Assembly (NCBI GenBank): GCA_025457665.1
Contig: JALOTY010000039.1
Coordinates: 1-34,586 of the forward strand
Direction: 5' to 3'
DNA: 34,586 nucleotides
From: Akkermansiaceae bacterium
GTDB lineage: Bacteria > Verrucomicrobiota > Verrucomicrobiia > Verrucomicrobiales > Akkermansiaceae
Shown: positions 14,540 through 24,136 of the stretch, one piece after another
Layout of the letters: each line of letters opens with the position of its first letter
How positions within the stretch are numbered: the first letter of the stretch is position 1
Program-made: the position numbers and the translations under genes
The notes under the pieces: model-generated
Databases searched by the model: none
What the model was told of the DNA's origin: nothing
The model's input: only the letters and a program-made list of their open reading frames with translations

Positions 14540-15898
14540 ATGAACTTCGACAAACGCATCCAGATATCCCGCCGCTCCTTCCTCCGCCGGTCCTCCCTCA
14601 TTGCCACCGCCACGGGTTTGCCCCTCTGGTTTGTCGAGCGTGAGGTCGCTCTCGCTGCGGATCCTGCTCCCACCCCCTCCGCCAACGACCGGCCCAACGT
14701 CGCCCTCATCGGCTGCGGCGGTATGGGCACCGGCGATGCCCAAAACGCCAAGCGACTCTGCAACATCGTCGCCGTCTGCGATGTGGACGGCAACCATCGC
14801 GACCGCGCCGTCCAGGCCCTCAGCGACCCCGGCCGCAAGACCGATGCCTTTTCCGATTTCCGCAAGGTGCTCGAGAGGGATGACATCGATGCCATCATCA
14901 ACGGCACCCCCGACCATTGGCACTCGCTGATCAACATCGGCGCCGCCATCGCCGGGAAAGACATCTATTCGGAAAAACCGCTCACGCTCACCATCGATGA
15001 GGGCAAGCAGGTGGTCCGTGCCGTGCAGCAACACAAGGTGATCCTCCAGACCGGCACCCAACAGCGCAGCACCCAGCGTTTCCGCCTCGCTTGCGAAATG
15101 GTTCGCAACGGCCGCATCGGCAAGCTCAAGGAAGTCACTGTCTGGCTGCCCGCTGGCAGAAGGGGCGGACCTTTCCCATCCGCGCCAGTTCCCGAAGGCC
15201 TCGATTGGGACTTCTGGCTCGGCCAGGCCCCCAAGGTCGATTACGTCCCGGAGCGCTGCCACATGAACTTCCGCAACTGGTATGACTATTCCGGCGGAAC
15301 CATGACCGATTGGGGTGCCCACCACATGGACATCGGCTACTGGGCCATCGGCCTGCCTGCCCCCACTCACATCGAGGGAAAAGCCCTCACCCAACCCGTG
15401 CCAGGGGGATTCACCGCCATCAGCGATTACGAAGTCCGTTTCACCTATCCCAACGGCGTCATCTTCAATGTCCGCACCACTCCGGACGACAGCCCCTTCG
15501 GCGAGACCATCAATCCCGACGGTCAGCGCAATGGCATCCGCTTCGAGGGCAGCGATGGATGGATCTGGGTCAACCGCGGCAGCCTGGATGCCAGCGACCT
15601 CGACCTGCTCCGCAAGCCCCTGCCCGATGACGCCGAACGCCTTTACGTCAGCAACGACCACATGAAAAATTTCTTCGACTGCATGGTCTCCCGCAAGGAC
15701 CCCATCGCCGATGTCGTGACCGGCCACCTCTCCGCCACCGTCTGTCACCTTGGAGCCATCGCCCTGCGCACCGGGAAAGCGCTCGAGTGGGATCCGGAGA
15801 AACAAAGCTTCACCGGAGAAAACGCCGCCATTGCCCTGCCCTTCATGGCCCGTGAAATGCGCAAGCCTTACGATTACTCCATGGTTGGTTGGTCCTGA
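14540..15898 (+). CDS. Tat-exported Gfo/Idh/MocA family oxidoreductase
   Basis: A 452-residue protein. A twin-arginine signal (SRRSFLRRS, residues 10-18, then ATATGLPLWF) exports it folded with its bound nucleotide. The Rossmann motif is GCGGMG (58-63), VCDVDG follows, and the family EKP catalytic-lysine motif is E145-K-P147 (YSEKPLT). The WYDYSGGTMTDWGAHHMDI segment is typical of the Verrucomicrobiota/Planctomycetota exported subfamily. Such enzymes oxidise, reduce or isomerise sugars or act as redox-cycling glycosidases; substrate unknown. It is the first gene of the seven-gene operon, 18 nt before the first sulfatase. The N-terminal Tat motif and export route are seen; the enzymatic role is family inference. 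Confidence 0.92.
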   Translation: MNFDKRIQISRRSFLRRSSLIATATGLPLWFVEREVALAADPAPTPSANDRPNVALIGCGGMGTGDAQNAKRLCNIVAVCDVDGNHRDRAVQALSDPGRKTDAFSDFRKVLERDDIDAIINGTPDHWHSLINIGAAIAGKDIYSEKPLTLTIDEGKQVVRAVQQHKVILQTGTQQRSTQRFRLACEMVRNGRIGKLKEVTVWLPAGRRGGPFPSAPVPEGLDWDFWLGQAPKVDYVPERCHMNFRNWYDYSGGTMTDWGAHHMDIGYWAIGLPAPTHIEGKALTQPVPGGFTAISDYEVRFTYPNGVIFNVRTTPDDSPFGETINPDGQRNGIRFEGSDGWIWVNRGSLDASDLDLLRKPLPDDAERLYVSNDHMKNFFDCMVSRKDPIADVVTGHLSATVCHLGAIALRTGKALEWDPEKQSFTGENAAIALPFMAREMRKPYDYSMVGWS

Positions 15899-15916
15899 TC
15901 CGCACTCCTCGCGCCC

Positions 15917-17185
15917 ATGAAAACCCTCGTTGCCCTCCTCCTGGGTCTCGCCGCCATGCTCACGCCCGCCAAGGCGGCAGAGCGGCCGAACATCGTGCTC
16001 ATCATTTCCGATGATCATGCCCACACCGACTATGGATTCATGGGAAATGCCGCGGTGCGCACGCCCCATCTCGACCGCATGGCCGCACAGAGCCTGCTCT
16101 ATCCTCGCGGCTATGTCATGCCGGTCTGCTCGCCCTCTCTTGCCAGCCTTCTCACCGGGCGACTTCCCCATCAGCACGGCATCACCGGAAACGATCTCAG
16201 CGGTGCCGCCCGTGCCGAACGTGGAGCCCTCGCCGACAAGCTGCTGGCCAATCCCTTCATCCTCCCCAAGGCCCTCAGCGACTCCGGTTACCTCACTTTC
16301 CAAAGTGGCAAACTCTGGAACACCACCTATCGCCAGGTCGGCTTCACCCATGGCATGACCGATACCGCCGGACGCCATGGCGATGCCGGTCTCAGCATCG
16401 GTCGCAAGGGCCTCAAGCCCATGCTCGACTTCATCGATGAAGCCACCGCCGCCAAGAAACCCTTCTTCGTTTGGTATGCCCCGCTCCTTCCCCATGATCC
16501 TCACAATCCCCCCGAAAGGCTTCTCAAGAAATACCGCGGCAAGGGACCCACACCCGATGCCGAGAAATACCACGCGATGGTCGAGTGGTTCGACGAAACC
16601 TGCGGCGAGCTCGATGCCCACCTCGCCCAACGCGGCCTCACCGATGAGACCATCGTTCTTTATCTCGCCGACAACGGCTGGGACGGCGCCCGTGGATACA
16701 AAGGCAAGCGCGCCAAGTTGACTCCCTACGAAACGGGCATTCGCACACCCATCTTCATCCGCTGGCCCGGCAAGGTCGATGCCCAGCGGGACGACCGCAC
16801 ACTCGCATCCATCATCGACATCGTCCCCACGATTCTCAAACACGCCGGCATCCCCGTCCCCGCCGACATGCCGGGCATCGATCTCGCCGACCTCCCCGCC
16901 ATGCGGAAACGAGAAGCCGTCTTTGTCGAGTCCTACACCCATGACATCGCCGATCTAACAGCTCCTGAAAAAAGCCTTCTCGCCCATGTCGTCATCCGGG
17001 GTTCCCACAAGCTTCTCCTCCCCGGCGATGCGATGCCGGACCGGCCCTTTTCCACCAAACCTTCCGGACCCGAGTTGTTTGATCTTCAAGCGGATCCCGG
17101 TGAAACCCGAAACCTCGCAGCCGAAAAACCCGACCTCGTTCGCGAAATGAGCCTCCTGCTTCAAAGCAACTGGAAGAAACCATGA
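15917..17185 (+). CDS. Secreted sulfatase 1 (S1 family, CSPSL active-site variant)
   Basis: A 422-residue sulfatase with signal peptide MKTLVALLLGLAAMLTPAKA. The calcium-binding start NIVLIISDDHAHTDYG carries D32-D33. The formylglycine motif, usually C-x-P-S-R, is C71-S-P-S-L75 (VCSPSLASLLTGRLPHQHGI), so the Arg of the maturation consensus is Leu. The second metal site is ADNGWDGARGYKGKR. Sulfatases hydrolyse sulfate esters of carbohydrates after Cys is converted to formylglycine by FGE or anSME, neither of which is in the window. It is followed, with a 4-nt overlap (ATGA), by sulfatase 2. Exo- versus endo-type action and substrate are not deducible. Confidence 0.9.
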   Translation: MKTLVALLLGLAAMLTPAKAAERPNIVLIISDDHAHTDYGFMGNAAVRTPHLDRMAAQSLLYPRGYVMPVCSPSLASLLTGRLPHQHGITGNDLSGAARAERGALADKLLANPFILPKALSDSGYLTFQSGKLWNTTYRQVGFTHGMTDTAGRHGDAGLSIGRKGLKPMLDFIDEATAAKKPFFVWYAPLLPHDPHNPPERLLKKYRGKGPTPDAEKYHAMVEWFDETCGELDAHLAQRGLTDETIVLYLADNGWDGARGYKGKRAKLTPYETGIRTPIFIRWPGKVDAQRDDRTLASIIDIVPTILKHAGIPVPADMPGIDLADLPAMRKREAVFVESYTHDIADLTAPEKSLLAHVVIRGSHKLLLPGDAMPDRPFSTKPSGPELFDLQADPGETRNLAAEKPDLVREMSLLLQSNWKKP

Positions 17186-18723
17186 ACCGCCTCCTCCTCA
17201 CCCTCCTCGCCACCACCGCCTGTCTCACGGGTGCGGAAGAAAAGCCGCCGCGCCAGCCGAACATCGTCGTCATCATGGCCGACGATCTCGGTTACGGCGA
17301 TCTCTCCTGCTATGGTGCCAAAGCCGTGCAAACTCCGGCCATCGATCGGCTCGCCAGCGAAGGCATCCGCTTCACCAGCGGCTACTCTTCCGCCTCCACC
17401 TGCACCCCCACGCGTTGGTCGCTCTTCACCGGCACTTATGCCATCCGTGGAAAAGACACCGGCATCGCCCCACCCAATGGGCCCGCCCTCATCAAGCCCG
17501 GCACCGTCACCCTGCCGTCCCTTCTGAAAGGCGCCGGATACCGCACCGCCGTCATCGGCAAATGGCACCTCGGCCTCGGCGATCCCGCACCGGACTGGAA
17601 TGGGGAACTCAAACCCGGGCCGCTCGAAATCGGCTTCGACCATTGTTTCCTCCTTCCCACCACCAACGACCGCGTGCCTCAGGTCTTTGTCGAAAACCAC
17701 CGCGTCAAGAACCTCGATCCCGCGGACCCTCTCTGGGTCGGAAACAAGAAGCCCTCGCCCGATCACCCGACCGGCATCACTCACCGCAAGGATCTCAAGA
17801 TGGATTGGTCCCACGGTCACAATCAAACCATCCACAACGGCATCAGCCGCATCGGCTTCTACACCGGGGGCACCGCCGCCCGCTTCCGCGATGAAGACCT
17901 CGCCGATACGTTCATCGCCGAAACCCGCCGCTGGATCGAATCGAACAAGGACCAACCCTTCTTCCTCTTCTTTGCCTCGCCCGACATTCACGTCCCCCGC
18001 GTCGTCCACGAACGATTCCAAGGCAAAACCTCCCTCGGCCCGCGCGGCGATGCCATCGTCCAGTTCGATTGGACCGTCGGCGAGATCGTCAAGACCATCG
18101 ATTCCCTCGGCCTTCGCGAAGACACCATCATCGTCCTCTGCTCGGACAACGGCCCCGTGCTTGATGATGGTTACAAGGACGACGCCGTCGAAAAACTCGG
18201 CAGTCACCGCCCGGCCGGTCCCTTCAGTGGCGGGAAGTATGGCGTCTTCGAGGGCGGCACCCGCACTCCCTTCATCACCCGCTGGCCCGGTCGCATCACG
18301 CCCGGCACCTCGGATGAAATCGTCTGCACCATCGATTTCGCTGCCAGCTTCGCCGCCCTAACAGGTCAGCCTTTGCCCGATGATGCCTGTCTCGATAGCT
18401 TCAATGTCCTCTCCGCCCTCCTCGGCGAAAAGGATGCCAAGGGCCGCGACCATCTCCTCCAACAGGGCAATGACGACAAGGTCCTCGCCCTGCGCGAAGG
18501 CGATTGGAAACTCATGCGTCTCCAAAAGACCTGGAAACCCACGGCCACTGTCAGCATTGATCCCGCCCCGGTGCCAACGGACGTATGGGCGCTCTACGAT
18601 CTTTCCGCCGACCCCGGCGAACGCAAGGAAGTGACCTCGCAACATCCGGACCGTGTCCGCGAAATGCGCGAAAAACTCGAAAGCATCCTCAGTTCCGGAC
18701 GCACCCGACCCATCGCGAAATGA
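17182..18723 (+). CDS. Secreted sulfatase 2 (S1 family, CTPTR motif)
   Basis: A 513-residue sulfatase with a short signal peptide (MNRLLLTLLATTACLTGAEE). NIVVIMADDLGYGDLSCYG supplies the metal Asp pair, and the formylglycine site is C74-T-P-T-R78 (STCTPTRWSLFTG), a Thr-for-Ser variant known in arylsulfatase-type members. GYRTAVIGKWHLG and CSDNGPVLDD (the second calcium site) are intact. It lies in the arylsulfatase A-like branch that removes terminal sulfates. It overlaps both neighbours by 4 nt (ATGA at each end), so three sulfatases are translationally coupled. Confidence 0.93.
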   Translation: MNRLLLTLLATTACLTGAEEKPPRQPNIVVIMADDLGYGDLSCYGAKAVQTPAIDRLASEGIRFTSGYSSASTCTPTRWSLFTGTYAIRGKDTGIAPPNGPALIKPGTVTLPSLLKGAGYRTAVIGKWHLGLGDPAPDWNGELKPGPLEIGFDHCFLLPTTNDRVPQVFVENHRVKNLDPADPLWVGNKKPSPDHPTGITHRKDLKMDWSHGHNQTIHNGISRIGFYTGGTAARFRDEDLADTFIAETRRWIESNKDQPFFLFFASPDIHVPRVVHERFQGKTSLGPRGDAIVQFDWTVGEIVKTIDSLGLREDTIIVLCSDNGPVLDDGYKDDAVEKLGSHRPAGPFSGGKYGVFEGGTRTPFITRWPGRITPGTSDEIVCTIDFAASFAALTGQPLPDDACLDSFNVLSALLGEKDAKGRDHLLQQGNDDKVLALREGDWKLMRLQKTWKPTATVSIDPAPVPTDVWALYDLSADPGERKEVTSQHPDRVREMREKLESILSSGRTRPIAK

Positions 18724-20159
18724 AATCCATCATTCAAGTCCTCTCCCTCGCCCTCCTCACCGCCCTTGTCCCTGCAGCGGAAAAGGCACCGAACGTCATT
18801 CTCATCTATGTCGATGACCTCGGCTACGGCGACCTCGCTTGTTATGGTTCGGAGAAAAACAAGACTCCGCACATCGACCGCCTTGCCCAGGGGGGCATGC
18901 GTTTCACCGACTACTACTCGGCGAGTTCGGTCTGCACGCCCTCCCGTGCCGCGCTGCTTTCCGGATGTTATCCCTCGCGCATCGGTTGTGAAAACTTCGG
19001 CCCCAAGGGTTATGCCGCCGTCCTTTTTCCCGGCATGGCGGAAGGAATTCATGCCGATGAAAAGCTTCTCCCCGAGCTGCTCAAGGAAAAGAACTACGCC
19101 ACGGCCATCATCGGCAAATGGCACCTCGGAGACCAGCCCGAGCACCTGCCCACCCGCCATGGATTCGATACCTATTTCGGCATCCCCTACAGCAATGACA
19201 TGGCCCTCATGCCCAAGCGCCCGGACAGCCCGCCGCTGCCCCTCATGCGGGATGAAGAGGTCATCCAGGAGCAGCCCGCCCAAGGACCGCTGTTAGAACG
19301 CTACACCGTCGAGGCCATCGAGTTCATCCGCCGCCACCGTGAGCAGCCCTTTTTCCTCTACTTCGCGCACCTTCATGTCCACTTGCCGCACTACGTGATG
19401 GCCCCCTTCGCCTCTTCGTCGAGCACCTACGGCGGAGCGCTTACGGCGGTCGATTGGAGCACCGGTGCCCTCATGGCGGAGCTGGATCGGCTCGGCATCG
19501 CGGACAACACCATCATCATCTTCACCTCGGACAATGGCAGCCGGGTCGATTCCCACGGCGGCAGCAATGCCCCTCTCCGCGGCCGGAAGGCCGAAACATG
19601 GGAAGGTGGCATGCGCGTCCCCTGCATCGTCCGCTGGCCCGCGCGCATCCCCGCCGGAGCGGTTTGCAAGGAAGTCGTTTCCGCCCTCGATTTCCTTCCC
19701 ACTCTTGCCCCCCTCGCCGGTCATGAGAGCGAAACCCTGCCCGCCTGCGATGGCCACAATGTCCTGCCACTCTGGCTCGGCAAGCCGGAGGCGCGCAGTC
19801 CCTACGAGCACTTCTTCTATTCCAGACGTGGGGAAATCGAGGCCGTCCGCTCCGGCCCGTGGAAACTTCGCGAAGTGTTTGTCGGCAAACCGGGTGAAGC
19901 AAAAGAGACGGTGTCACTCTATCATCTCATCGATGATCCCGCGGAAGCCAACGACGTCGCCGGAAGTCACCCTGACATCGTCGCCCGCCTGAGTCGGGAA
20001 CTCGATGCCATGCGCGCCAAACTCGGTGACACCCGCCGTGGCATCAAGGGCAGCGAAACCCGCCCTCACGCCAAGGTTGCCGATCCCAAGCCCCTCACCA
20101 CCAAGGATCCCCAGGACCATTACGTCGTGCCCAGTTATCTGCTCGATGAAACCGGCTGA
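18720..20159 (+). CDS. Secreted sulfatase 3 (S1 family, canonical CTPSR motif)
   Basis: A 479-residue sulfatase. I start it at MKSIIQVLSLALLTALVPAA because this is a signal peptide and overlaps the previous stop as ATGA; the frame is open another 45 codons upstream but inside sulfatase 2. The active site is C72-T-P-S-R76 (SVCTPSRAALLSGCYPSRIG), the textbook motif. NVILIYVDDLGYGDLACYG and TSDNGSRVDSHGG supply metal ligands, and AIIGKWHLG the conserved lysine/histidine pair. It is of the arylsulfatase A / N-acetylgalactosamine-6-sulfatase-like type. The esterase gene follows after 11 nt. Confidence 0.93.
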   Translation: MKSIIQVLSLALLTALVPAAEKAPNVILIYVDDLGYGDLACYGSEKNKTPHIDRLAQGGMRFTDYYSASSVCTPSRAALLSGCYPSRIGCENFGPKGYAAVLFPGMAEGIHADEKLLPELLKEKNYATAIIGKWHLGDQPEHLPTRHGFDTYFGIPYSNDMALMPKRPDSPPLPLMRDEEVIQEQPAQGPLLERYTVEAIEFIRRHREQPFFLYFAHLHVHLPHYVMAPFASSSSTYGGALTAVDWSTGALMAELDRLGIADNTIIIFTSDNGSRVDSHGGSNAPLRGRKAETWEGGMRVPCIVRWPARIPAGAVCKEVVSALDFLPTLAPLAGHESETLPACDGHNVLPLWLGKPEARSPYEHFFYSRRGEIEAVRSGPWKLREVFVGKPGEAKETVSLYHLIDDPAEANDVAGSHPDIVARLSRELDAMRAKLGDTRRGIKGSETRPHAKVADPKPLTTKDPQDHYVVPSYLLDETG

Positions 20160-20170
20160 TCACCCTCTCC

Positions 20171-21358
20171 ATGAAGTTGCTATCCCTCCTTCTCCTCCTC
20201 GCCCTGCCCGGATTCGCCGCAGAGAAACTCCAAGTCTATGTCCTCGCCGGCCAATCCAACATGCAGGGCCATGCCCGCATCAGCACCTTTCCCCACATCG
20301 GCATGGATCCCGCCACCGCGCCCATGCTCGATCTCATGACCACGTCGGATGGCAAGCCGGTCATCAGCGACGATGTCTGGATCTCCGCCCTCGGCTGCGG
20401 ACCGGATGAGGAGAAAGAGAAATCCGGCCAACTCAGCTCCGGATTCGGCGCGGCGGACGACAAGATCGGCCCGGAGTTCACCTTCGGCCTCTCCACCGCG
20501 AAGCTCAGCGGCAAGCCCATCCTCCTCATCAAGACCGCCTGGGGTGGCAAAAGCCTGAACACCGATTTCCGCCCGCCCTCCGCCGGTCCCTATCCCTTCC
20601 GCCCGGATCAACTCGATCGCCACCGCCAACAAGGCCGCGATGTCGATGCCGTGAAAGCCGAAAAAGCCCGCGCCACCGGTGCCTACTACCGCCTCATGCT
20701 CCGCCACATCCGCCACGTGCTCGGCGATATCGGCCGTGTCGTGCCCGGATACGATGCCGCCACCGGATACGAACTTGCCGGGTTCGTCTGGGTGCAAGGC
20801 TGGAATGACATGGTCGATGGCGATACCTACCCTCGTCGGCATGAACCGGGTGGCTACGATGATTATCGTAGCACGCTCGCCCATTTCATCCGCGATGTCC
20901 GGAGGGATCTGGGTGCGCCGGCGCTGCCCTTTGTCATCGGCGTGCTCGGCGTGGGCGGACCCACGGCGGATTACGGTCCGCAGGAAATGCGCTACAAGGC
21001 AATCCACCAGAATTTCCGCGATGCCATGGCCGCGCCCGCCCGCATGCCGGAGTTCCAGGGAAATGTCGCCGCCGTCCTGATGGAAGACTACTGGGACGCC
21101 GAACTCAGCGCCGCCAAGGCCAAGGAACGCGCCCTGCGTGAAGAGGTGAAAAAACAGGCCGCCGCCGAGAAACTCGACCGCAAGGCCGAGGAAGATCTCT
21201 TTCGACAGCTCCGCTTGGAAAGACTCACTGAACGCGAACGCACGGGGATCGATGTCGGCATCTCCAATCTCGAATTCCACTACCTCGGCAGCGCCAAAAT
21301 TCTCGGCGGAGTCGGCAAGGGCCTTGCTGAGGCCATGGCGGAATTACGCCAACCCTAG
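20171..21358 (+). CDS. Secreted sialate O-acetylesterase-like (SASA) carbohydrate esterase
   Basis: A 395-residue protein with signal peptide MKLLSLLLLLALPGFAAEK. The SGNH-type nucleophile motif is GQSNMQG (27-33, Ser29), with LIKTAWGGKSL and FVWVQGWNDM as further conserved blocks, and the catalytic His in EFHYLGSAK near the C-terminus. Relatives remove O-acetyl or related acyl groups from sugars. It has an inserted charged helix (about residues 315-365, AKAKERALREEVKKQAAAEK...), which looks like a coiled coil and is also common in Planctomycetota/Verrucomicrobiota homologues. In this operon it would remove acyl decorations alongside the sulfatases. The glycan target is unknown. Confidence 0.88.
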   Translation: MKLLSLLLLLALPGFAAEKLQVYVLAGQSNMQGHARISTFPHIGMDPATAPMLDLMTTSDGKPVISDDVWISALGCGPDEEKEKSGQLSSGFGAADDKIGPEFTFGLSTAKLSGKPILLIKTAWGGKSLNTDFRPPSAGPYPFRPDQLDRHRQQGRDVDAVKAEKARATGAYYRLMLRHIRHVLGDIGRVVPGYDAATGYELAGFVWVQGWNDMVDGDTYPRRHEPGGYDDYRSTLAHFIRDVRRDLGAPALPFVIGVLGVGGPTADYGPQEMRYKAIHQNFRDAMAAPARMPEFQGNVAAVLMEDYWDAELSAAKAKERALREEVKKQAAAEKLDRKAEEDLFRQLRLERLTERERTGIDVGISNLEFHYLGSAKILGGVGKGLAEAMAELRQP

Positions 21359-21388
21359 TAGCCATTTCATTCTCCCTCACACAACCCC

Positions 21389-24109
21389 ATGACCGGGATA
21401 CTCCTCTCACCGCCCCAGCTTTTTGCGATCGCCCGTTTCGCGGTGCTGACCCTCGCTGCCATGACCTGCCTCCCCTGCGTTGCGGAGCCTGTCATCGGCG
21501 GGCTTGCCAATACCCGGCCGGACGCGGCGCTGCGCGGCACCATCCTCATCGAGGAAATGAACTGCGTCGCCTGCCACAGCGCACCCAGCACCCTTGCCGC
21601 GAGATCAAAGGCCGCACCGCGCCTCGCCGAAGTCGCTTCTCGACTCCACCCGGATTACATCGAGTCCTTCATCCGCTCACCCCACACGGTCAAGCCCGGC
21701 ACCACCATGCCCGATCTCCTCGCGCCGCTGCCCGCTGCGGAGCGCGATGAAGTCGCCAAGGCGATCACCCATTACCTTCTTTCGCTCCACCCCACCCCTT
21801 TCGCCCCAGCCGTGCATGACCCCGTCGCCGCTGCCGCTGGCAACCGCCTCTTCCATTCCCGTGGCTGTGCCGCCTGCCACTCGCCGCGCGATGATGCCGC
21901 CCGCGAAACCGGCATGGAGGGCTCCGTCCCGCTTGGAGCGCTCGAGCACCGCTATTCGATTTCCTCGCTCACTGCCTTCCTCCGCCATCCCCACAAGGTC
22001 CGCCCCTCGGGACGCATGCCCGATCTCCGCTTGAAGGACAATGAGGCCGATCTCATTTCCCACTACCTTCTCCAACAGGTCCGCATCCCCGGCGCGCTGA
22101 GATACACCCTTTATCGCGGACTCGTTTGGGAAGGGATCGATAGCGAAAACGTCACCGCGGAAAAAGGCGGACAGGTGGATGGCTTTGATCTGACCCTGCT
22201 CGAACGCGTGCCCCATAACTCCGCCGTGGTCTTCGAAGGCTGGCTTCACATCGATGAACCCGGCCCCCATGAGTTCCATCTCGCCATGAACGGCGGCAAG
22301 CTCACGGTCGCAGGGAAAGACCTCATCACCGAAGCCCCCAGCGAACGCAAGGAACCCGGCGAGTTTCATGCCAGCATCGATCTTCCCGGCGGCATCCATC
22401 CGATCCGGCTCGAATACTATCAAACCGGCCGCGAACCCCGCTTCGCCTTCGAAATGCAGGCCCCCGGCAAACCGCGCGGACCCATTCCCGCCGCGATGTT
22501 GTCGGTGGAAAAAGAAAGGGCATCCGCTTACGTCCCGCCGGTCATCGATCCCGACCTTGCCGCCAAAGGACGGGAACATTTCACCAGCATCGGCTGCGCG
22601 AACTGCCATGATGATCTCGATCTCGCTCCCAAGGAGTTTCCTCCCTTCGCTTCGTTGAAAGCCGATCAGGGCTGCCTCGATGGAGATTCTAACAGCCCGT
22701 CACCTCGCTTCGGCTTTTCCGAAGAACAGCGTGCCGCCATCCGCACTGCCCTTCCCAAGGCCGCGGAGCCGGGCTTCGACGATGCCACGCAGATTCACAA
22801 GACGCTCACCTCGCTCAATTGCATTGCCTGCCACCAGCGCGATGGCCTTGGCGGACCTTCCCAAGGCCGGCTCGACCTTTTCACCTCCACCCAGCCCGCG
22901 CTTGGCGATCAAGGTCGCATCCCTCCGACCCTCACCGGCGTGGGGGCGAAGCTCACCAAGGAATGGATGACCCAGGTCCTCCTCCACGGCGGACGGCAGC
23001 GCGACTATGTCGAAGCCTCGATGCCGCAATACGGCGAGGCCCAGGTGGAACACCTCATCAGCCTCTTTGATCGCGTCGATCAGCTTGAGGAAGCGAAACT
23101 CCCGGAAGTCGGCCCCATCCTGGAATCCAAAGCCGCAGGATACGAACTCGTCGGTGCCCGAGGACTCGCCTGCATCGCCTGCCACCAGTTCAACGGTCAG
23201 AGCGGCGGTGACCTTGCCGCTCTCGATATCGCCCACGTCCCCCAGAGGTTGAAGAGAAACTGGTTCGACCTCTACATGCGCCAGCCTTCGCGTTTCCACT
23301 CCACCACCATCATGCCCGGATTCTGGCCGGATGGGAAATCCGTGAGGCCTAACATCCTCGAAGGTGACAGCGCCCAACAGATCGAAGCGATCTGGAACTA
23401 CCTCAGCGATGGCGAACGCGCCCGCAAGCCCGAAGGTCTTTCCCGCGAGACCAATGTCCTCCGTGTCGGTGATGTCGCCGAAATCTGCCGCGGTCGCAGC
23501 CCGTCCACGGGATTCCGCGGGATCGGTGTCGGCTATCCGGAGCGCATCAATCTCGCCTTCGATGCCGGGGAAATGACCCTCCGGCAACTGTGGCATGGCA
23601 ACTTTGCCACGGTGGACTTCGGGGCCTTCAAACCGAATGGCGCCGAACCCATCACGCTCCCGCCCGGCATCCCTTTCCATCGCTTGTCATCGCCCGAGGA
23701 GAACTGGCCCTACAAGGGGAAATCCAATCACGCCTTCCCGGCCGACCTCGGATACCAGTGGCTCGGATACACCCTCGATGAAAAGCGTCGCCCTCTCTTC
23801 CGCTATCGATACGGGCAGATCACCATCACCGACTTCTTCGAGGATGTGACCGATGGCAACAAGAGCGCCTATTTCCGCCGCACGCTGGTTTTCGATGCAC
23901 CCTCAGCTCAGGAAAGCTTTTCCTTCCGCGCGGCAGCGGGGGATTCGGTGAAAAAGGAAAGCGAGCGGAGTTATGTCATCGGACGCCTCCGACTCGTCCT
24001 CGGTCCCGATCTAACGGCCACCCTGCGGGACGGCACGCCTTCCGAAGTTCTGATCCCCCTCACGCTCCCTGCGGGGAAAACCACCGTCACGGTCGAATAC
24101 CACTGGTGA
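21389..24109 (+). CDS. Exported five-haem c-type cytochrome with PA14-like domain
   Basis: A 906-residue protein with an N-terminal signal/anchor (LFAIARFAVLTLAAMTCLPC). Five haem-binding CxxCH motifs are at C59-CVACH, C160-CAACH, C403-CANCH, C478-CIACH and C595-CIACH. Between the second and third lies a PA14-like beta domain (~240-360: YTLYRGLVWEGI...VFEGWLHIDEPGPHEFHLA...IRLEYYQTG), which in other proteins binds carbohydrate. The last ~230 residues (EICRGRSPSTGFRGIGVGYP onward) contain no haem motif. This arrangement is typical of the large Verrucomicrobiota/Planctomycetota cytochromes found next to beta-propeller dehydrogenases. It would accept electrons from the adjacent propeller protein; substrate and redox partners are inference. 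Confidence 0.9.
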   Translation: MTGILLSPPQLFAIARFAVLTLAAMTCLPCVAEPVIGGLANTRPDAALRGTILIEEMNCVACHSAPSTLAARSKAAPRLAEVASRLHPDYIESFIRSPHTVKPGTTMPDLLAPLPAAERDEVAKAITHYLLSLHPTPFAPAVHDPVAAAAGNRLFHSRGCAACHSPRDDAARETGMEGSVPLGALEHRYSISSLTAFLRHPHKVRPSGRMPDLRLKDNEADLISHYLLQQVRIPGALRYTLYRGLVWEGIDSENVTAEKGGQVDGFDLTLLERVPHNSAVVFEGWLHIDEPGPHEFHLAMNGGKLTVAGKDLITEAPSERKEPGEFHASIDLPGGIHPIRLEYYQTGREPRFAFEMQAPGKPRGPIPAAMLSVEKERASAYVPPVIDPDLAAKGREHFTSIGCANCHDDLDLAPKEFPPFASLKADQGCLDGDSNSPSPRFGFSEEQRAAIRTALPKAAEPGFDDATQIHKTLTSLNCIACHQRDGLGGPSQGRLDLFTSTQPALGDQGRIPPTLTGVGAKLTKEWMTQVLLHGGRQRDYVEASMPQYGEAQVEHLISLFDRVDQLEEAKLPEVGPILESKAAGYELVGARGLACIACHQFNGQSGGDLAALDIAHVPQRLKRNWFDLYMRQPSRFHSTTIMPGFWPDGKSVRPNILEGDSAQQIEAIWNYLSDGERARKPEGLSRETNVLRVGDVAEICRGRSPSTGFRGIGVGYPERINLAFDAGEMTLRQLWHGNFATVDFGAFKPNGAEPITLPPGIPFHRLSSPEENWPYKGKSNHAFPADLGYQWLGYTLDEKRRPLFRYRYGQITITDFFEDVTDGNKSAYFRRTLVFDAPSAQESFSFRAAAGDSVKKESERSYVIGRLRLVLGPDLTATLRDGTPSEVLIPLTLPAGKTTVTVEYHW

Positions 24110-24136
24110 TTCCCGCCACCCTTTGCTCCTTGCGCC

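Noticed and set aside
14300..16942. 880-residue open frame on the minus strand opposite the Gfo/Idh gene and sulfatase 1
   Set aside because: Long antisense frames are expected opposite high-GC genes with G/C-ending codons; the plus-strand frames carry family motifs and signal peptides while this one has none and crosses an intergenic region.
17161..18207. 348-residue minus-strand frame opposite sulfatase 2
   Set aside because: Shadow of the sulfatase codon pattern, with composition (G/E/D/V-rich) typical of antisense translation and no recognisable domain.
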